36,445 nucleotides of DNA from Streptomyces sp. CBMA156 (GTDB taxonomy: Bacteria; Actinomycetota; Actinomycetes; Streptomycetales; Streptomycetaceae), in contig NZ_MSJQ01000047.1 in the NCBI RefSeq assembly GCF_014596515.1, forward strand, positions 1-36,445, in the 5' to 3' direction. Positions 35,065 through 36,445 of this stretch are shown in pieces. The position numbers were made by a program, and so were the translations under genes. Under the pieces are notes generated by a model. The model was not told where the DNA came from and did no database searches. It saw only the letters and a list, made by a program, of their open reading frames with translations. Within the stretch, counting starts at the first letter, position 1, and every line of letters starts with the position of its first letter.

Positions 35065-35392
35065 CGGTCTGCACTCCTCGTTCCGCTCCGGGACGGGTGC
35101 CGACCGCGCGGACCGTGGGCCGTGGAGCGCGTCGGCCGGCGTGCGGGGCGGGCGTCCGGCCCGGGGCTTCGGGTTCCGGCGAACCCGCGCAGCCTAGCCC
35201 GGGGGCGCTCGGGCGTCCCACCGGTTTTCACCGGCGGGAGCACCGGTCCACAGACCTTCCGGCGGGCGCCCCGACGGACGTTCCACCGGAGGACACCTCC
35301 CGTACCGTCGGCGGCGTACCGGCTGGTCCGGGCGTTTCCCCGGAGGCCGTAGCCTGTGGTGATCGTTTCGGGACAGGTGGAGGGATGTCGTC
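35065..35392. other. 328-bp divergent intergenic region
   Basis: No gene is supported. TAGCCT (35350-35355) may be the -10 box for the CDP-alcohol phosphatidyltransferase gene. Three CACCGG repeats lie near 35218-35246 and a GGAGG-ACA-CCTCC inverted repeat at 35288-35300. Confidence 0.5.
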
Positions 35393-36160
35393 ATGGTGGC
35401 TGCTCCGGCACTCGCCGAGCTGCGCGAGGTGTGCCAGCCGCAGGCCAAGATTCAGAGCCGCAACGGCGAGCACTGGGCGGGACGGCTGTACATGCGGCGG
35501 ATCTCGCTGCGCACCACCCGGCAGCTGGTGCGCACGTCGGTGTCGCCGAACACCCTCACCTGGGTGATGGTGGTGTGCGGGGTCGGCGGCGGCGCGGCCC
35601 TGCTGATCCCGGGCCTGACCGGTGCGGTGCTGGCCGCCGTGCTGTTCCAGCTGTTCCTGCTGTTCGACTGTGTGGACGGCGAAGTGGCGCGCTGGAAGCG
35701 CCAGTTCAGCATGGCCGGGGTGTACGTGGACCGGCTCGGCGCCTACCTGGCGGACGCCGCGCTGATGATCGGTGCGGGCGTACGGGCGGCCCGCGGCGGG
35801 TCGGAGCTGTGGGTGTCGGTGGGGCTGGCGGCCGCGCTGGGCGTGGTGCTGCTGAAGGCCTCGACGGACCTGGTGGACGTGGCCCGCGCCCGCAGCGGGC
35901 AGCTGCCGGCGACCGAGGAGTCGACGCAGCCGCGCTCCCAGGGCATCGCGACGGCCCGCAAGGTCGCCTCGCTGTTCAAGATCCACCGGGTGACGAACGG
36001 CATCGAGGCCTCGCTGGTGCTGCTGGCGGCGGCCGTGGTGGACGCGGGGCTCGGCCACCTGGACGCGACCCGGTGGGTGCTCGCGGGCATCACGGTGATC
36101 ACCTGGGGCATGGTGGTCGCGCACCTGGCGTCGATCCTGTCCTCCTCCCGGCTGCGCTGA
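35393..36160 (+). CDS. CDP-alcohol phosphatidyltransferase-like membrane protein
   Basis: The family transfers a phospho-alcohol group from CDP-alcohol to an acceptor alcohol in phospholipid or compatible-solute synthesis. The 255-residue protein has about six helices and the signature D92-C-V-D95-G96-x2-A99-R100-x8-G109-x3-D113. The fourth Asp, expected at 117, is Ala. The next Asp is 121. A polar N-terminal half-helix (QAKIQSRNGEHWAGRLYMRR) precedes the first helix, unlike PgsA. The ATG at 35393 follows GGAGGG at about 9 nt. Its chemistry may differ from the family or it may be inactive. Confidence 0.82.
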   Translation: MVAAPALAELREVCQPQAKIQSRNGEHWAGRLYMRRISLRTTRQLVRTSVSPNTLTWVMVVCGVGGGAALLIPGLTGAVLAAVLFQLFLLFDCVDGEVARWKRQFSMAGVYVDRLGAYLADAALMIGAGVRAARGGSELWVSVGLAAALGVVLLKASTDLVDVARARSGQLPATEESTQPRSQGIATARKVASLFKIHRVTNGIEASLVLLAAAVVDAGLGHLDATRWVLAGITVITWGMVVAHLASILSSSRLR

Positions 36161-36288
36161 GCGACTGCGCCGAGCGGCCACCCTGCGCGACTGCGATGAG
36201 GCCAAAGCGCTGAGACCGACCGCCCCGGGACCGACCACCCCGGGCACGGCCGCGCCGAGCGGCCTGCGCCCCGCCGGGCCGAGGCGCC

Positions 36289-36308
36289 CCTCCCCCGCCC
36301 GGGGGAGG
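36289..36308 (+). terminator. Hairpin after the phosphatidyltransferase gene
   Basis: CCTCCCCC (36289-36296) pairs with GGGGGAGG (36301-36308), loop GCCC. It lies 129 nt after the stop and before the minus-strand reading frame at the edge. Confidence 0.5.
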
Positions 36309-36309
36309 C

Positions 36310-36445
36310 CGCGCCGCCGGGCCCGCCGCTCCTCCGGCGCCAGGCCGGCCAGACGCTCCGCGAGGGTCTCCGTGCCCGCCGTCCCCGTCTGCTCCCCGGC
36401 CGCGGCGCGGCGGGCGGGGGTGCGGACGAGGGCCCGCAGCAGTGG
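36310..36445 (-). pseudogene. Possible polyketide-synthase linker fragment running off the edge
   Basis: Read from the right edge on the minus strand, the frame begins PLLRALVRTPARRAAAGEQT, continues after a few residues with TLAERLAGLAPEERRAR, and stays open with high GC3. The first part resembles the end of a type I PKS ketoreductase and the second the linker before an acyl-carrier domain. The expected LLDLVR and carrier domain do not follow; instead the frame enters Arg/Gly/Pro-rich sequence with no stop before the antisense of the neighbouring gene. It may be a remnant, a frameshifted end, or chance resemblance. Confidence 0.3.

Noticed and set aside
35228..36247. Minus-strand frame continuing the edge PKS-like reading through the phosphatidyltransferase gene
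   Set aside because: Antisense shadow of a gene with a clear membrane-protein signature; only the part near the edge looks protein-like.

Overview
The window is very GC-rich DNA with strong G/C bias at third codon positions, frequent GTG and TTG starts, and several start codons sitting about where transcription would begin. Gene content points to a streptomycete (Streptomyces or Kitasatospora): a cslA-glxA-GH6 cluster, a PAS-GGDEF-EAL protein, a class A penicillin-binding protein with a long Ser/Thr/Pro tail, and a short YidC paralogue beside a DUF6412-like protein. I cannot separate the two genera from sequence alone. The DNA looks chromosomal; I see no insertion sequence, phage module, origin or CRISPR array.

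Layout. Positions 1-1371 (minus) hold a DUF998-like membrane protein translationally coupled to a truncated alpha/beta hydrolase. A tRNA-Lys(CTT) with promoter and terminator follows (1494-1567), then a class A PBP (1792-4251), an EamA exporter (4445-5581), convergent signal peptidase I (5544-6320), chorismate mutase (6455-6790), OsmC peroxiredoxin (7071-7496), the PAS-GGDEF-EAL protein (7914-10022), a convergent luciferase-like oxidoreductase (10096-11187), a DedA-family membrane protein (11822-12418) and a polysaccharide-deacetylase-like lipoprotein (12861-14138).

Positions 14235-20304 (minus) form one compact operon: a branched-chain-type ABC importer in the order binding protein, LivG, LivF, LivH, LivM, ending in an alpha/beta hydrolase. 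Almost every junction overlaps by 1-4 nt. A two-subunit 3-oxoacid CoA-transferase operon (20821-22312) diverges from it. Together they could import a substrate, hydrolyse it and activate the acid to a CoA thioester; this is inference. The LivM reading frame begins with a repeat-rich extension built on a 42-bp tandem repeat.

Positions 22888-28195 carry the hyphal-tip glycan locus: CslA (membrane glycan synthase), GlxA (mononuclear copper radical oxidase) and a convergent GH6 lipoprotein hydrolase. The 575-bp region before cslA contains several inverted repeats. Downstream are uracil-DNA glycosylase, a NagD-like HAD phosphatase, a Gfo/Idh/MocA oxidoreductase, a possible leaderless small ORF, and a Phd/VapC toxin-antitoxin pair with a striking GTAGCC repeat array at its promoter. 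The right end has the DUF6412-YidC pair, a HAD hydrolase and Nudix pair, a CDP-alcohol phosphatidyltransferase-like protein missing the last aspartate of its motif, and a minus-strand reading frame resembling a polyketide-synthase linker that runs off the edge.
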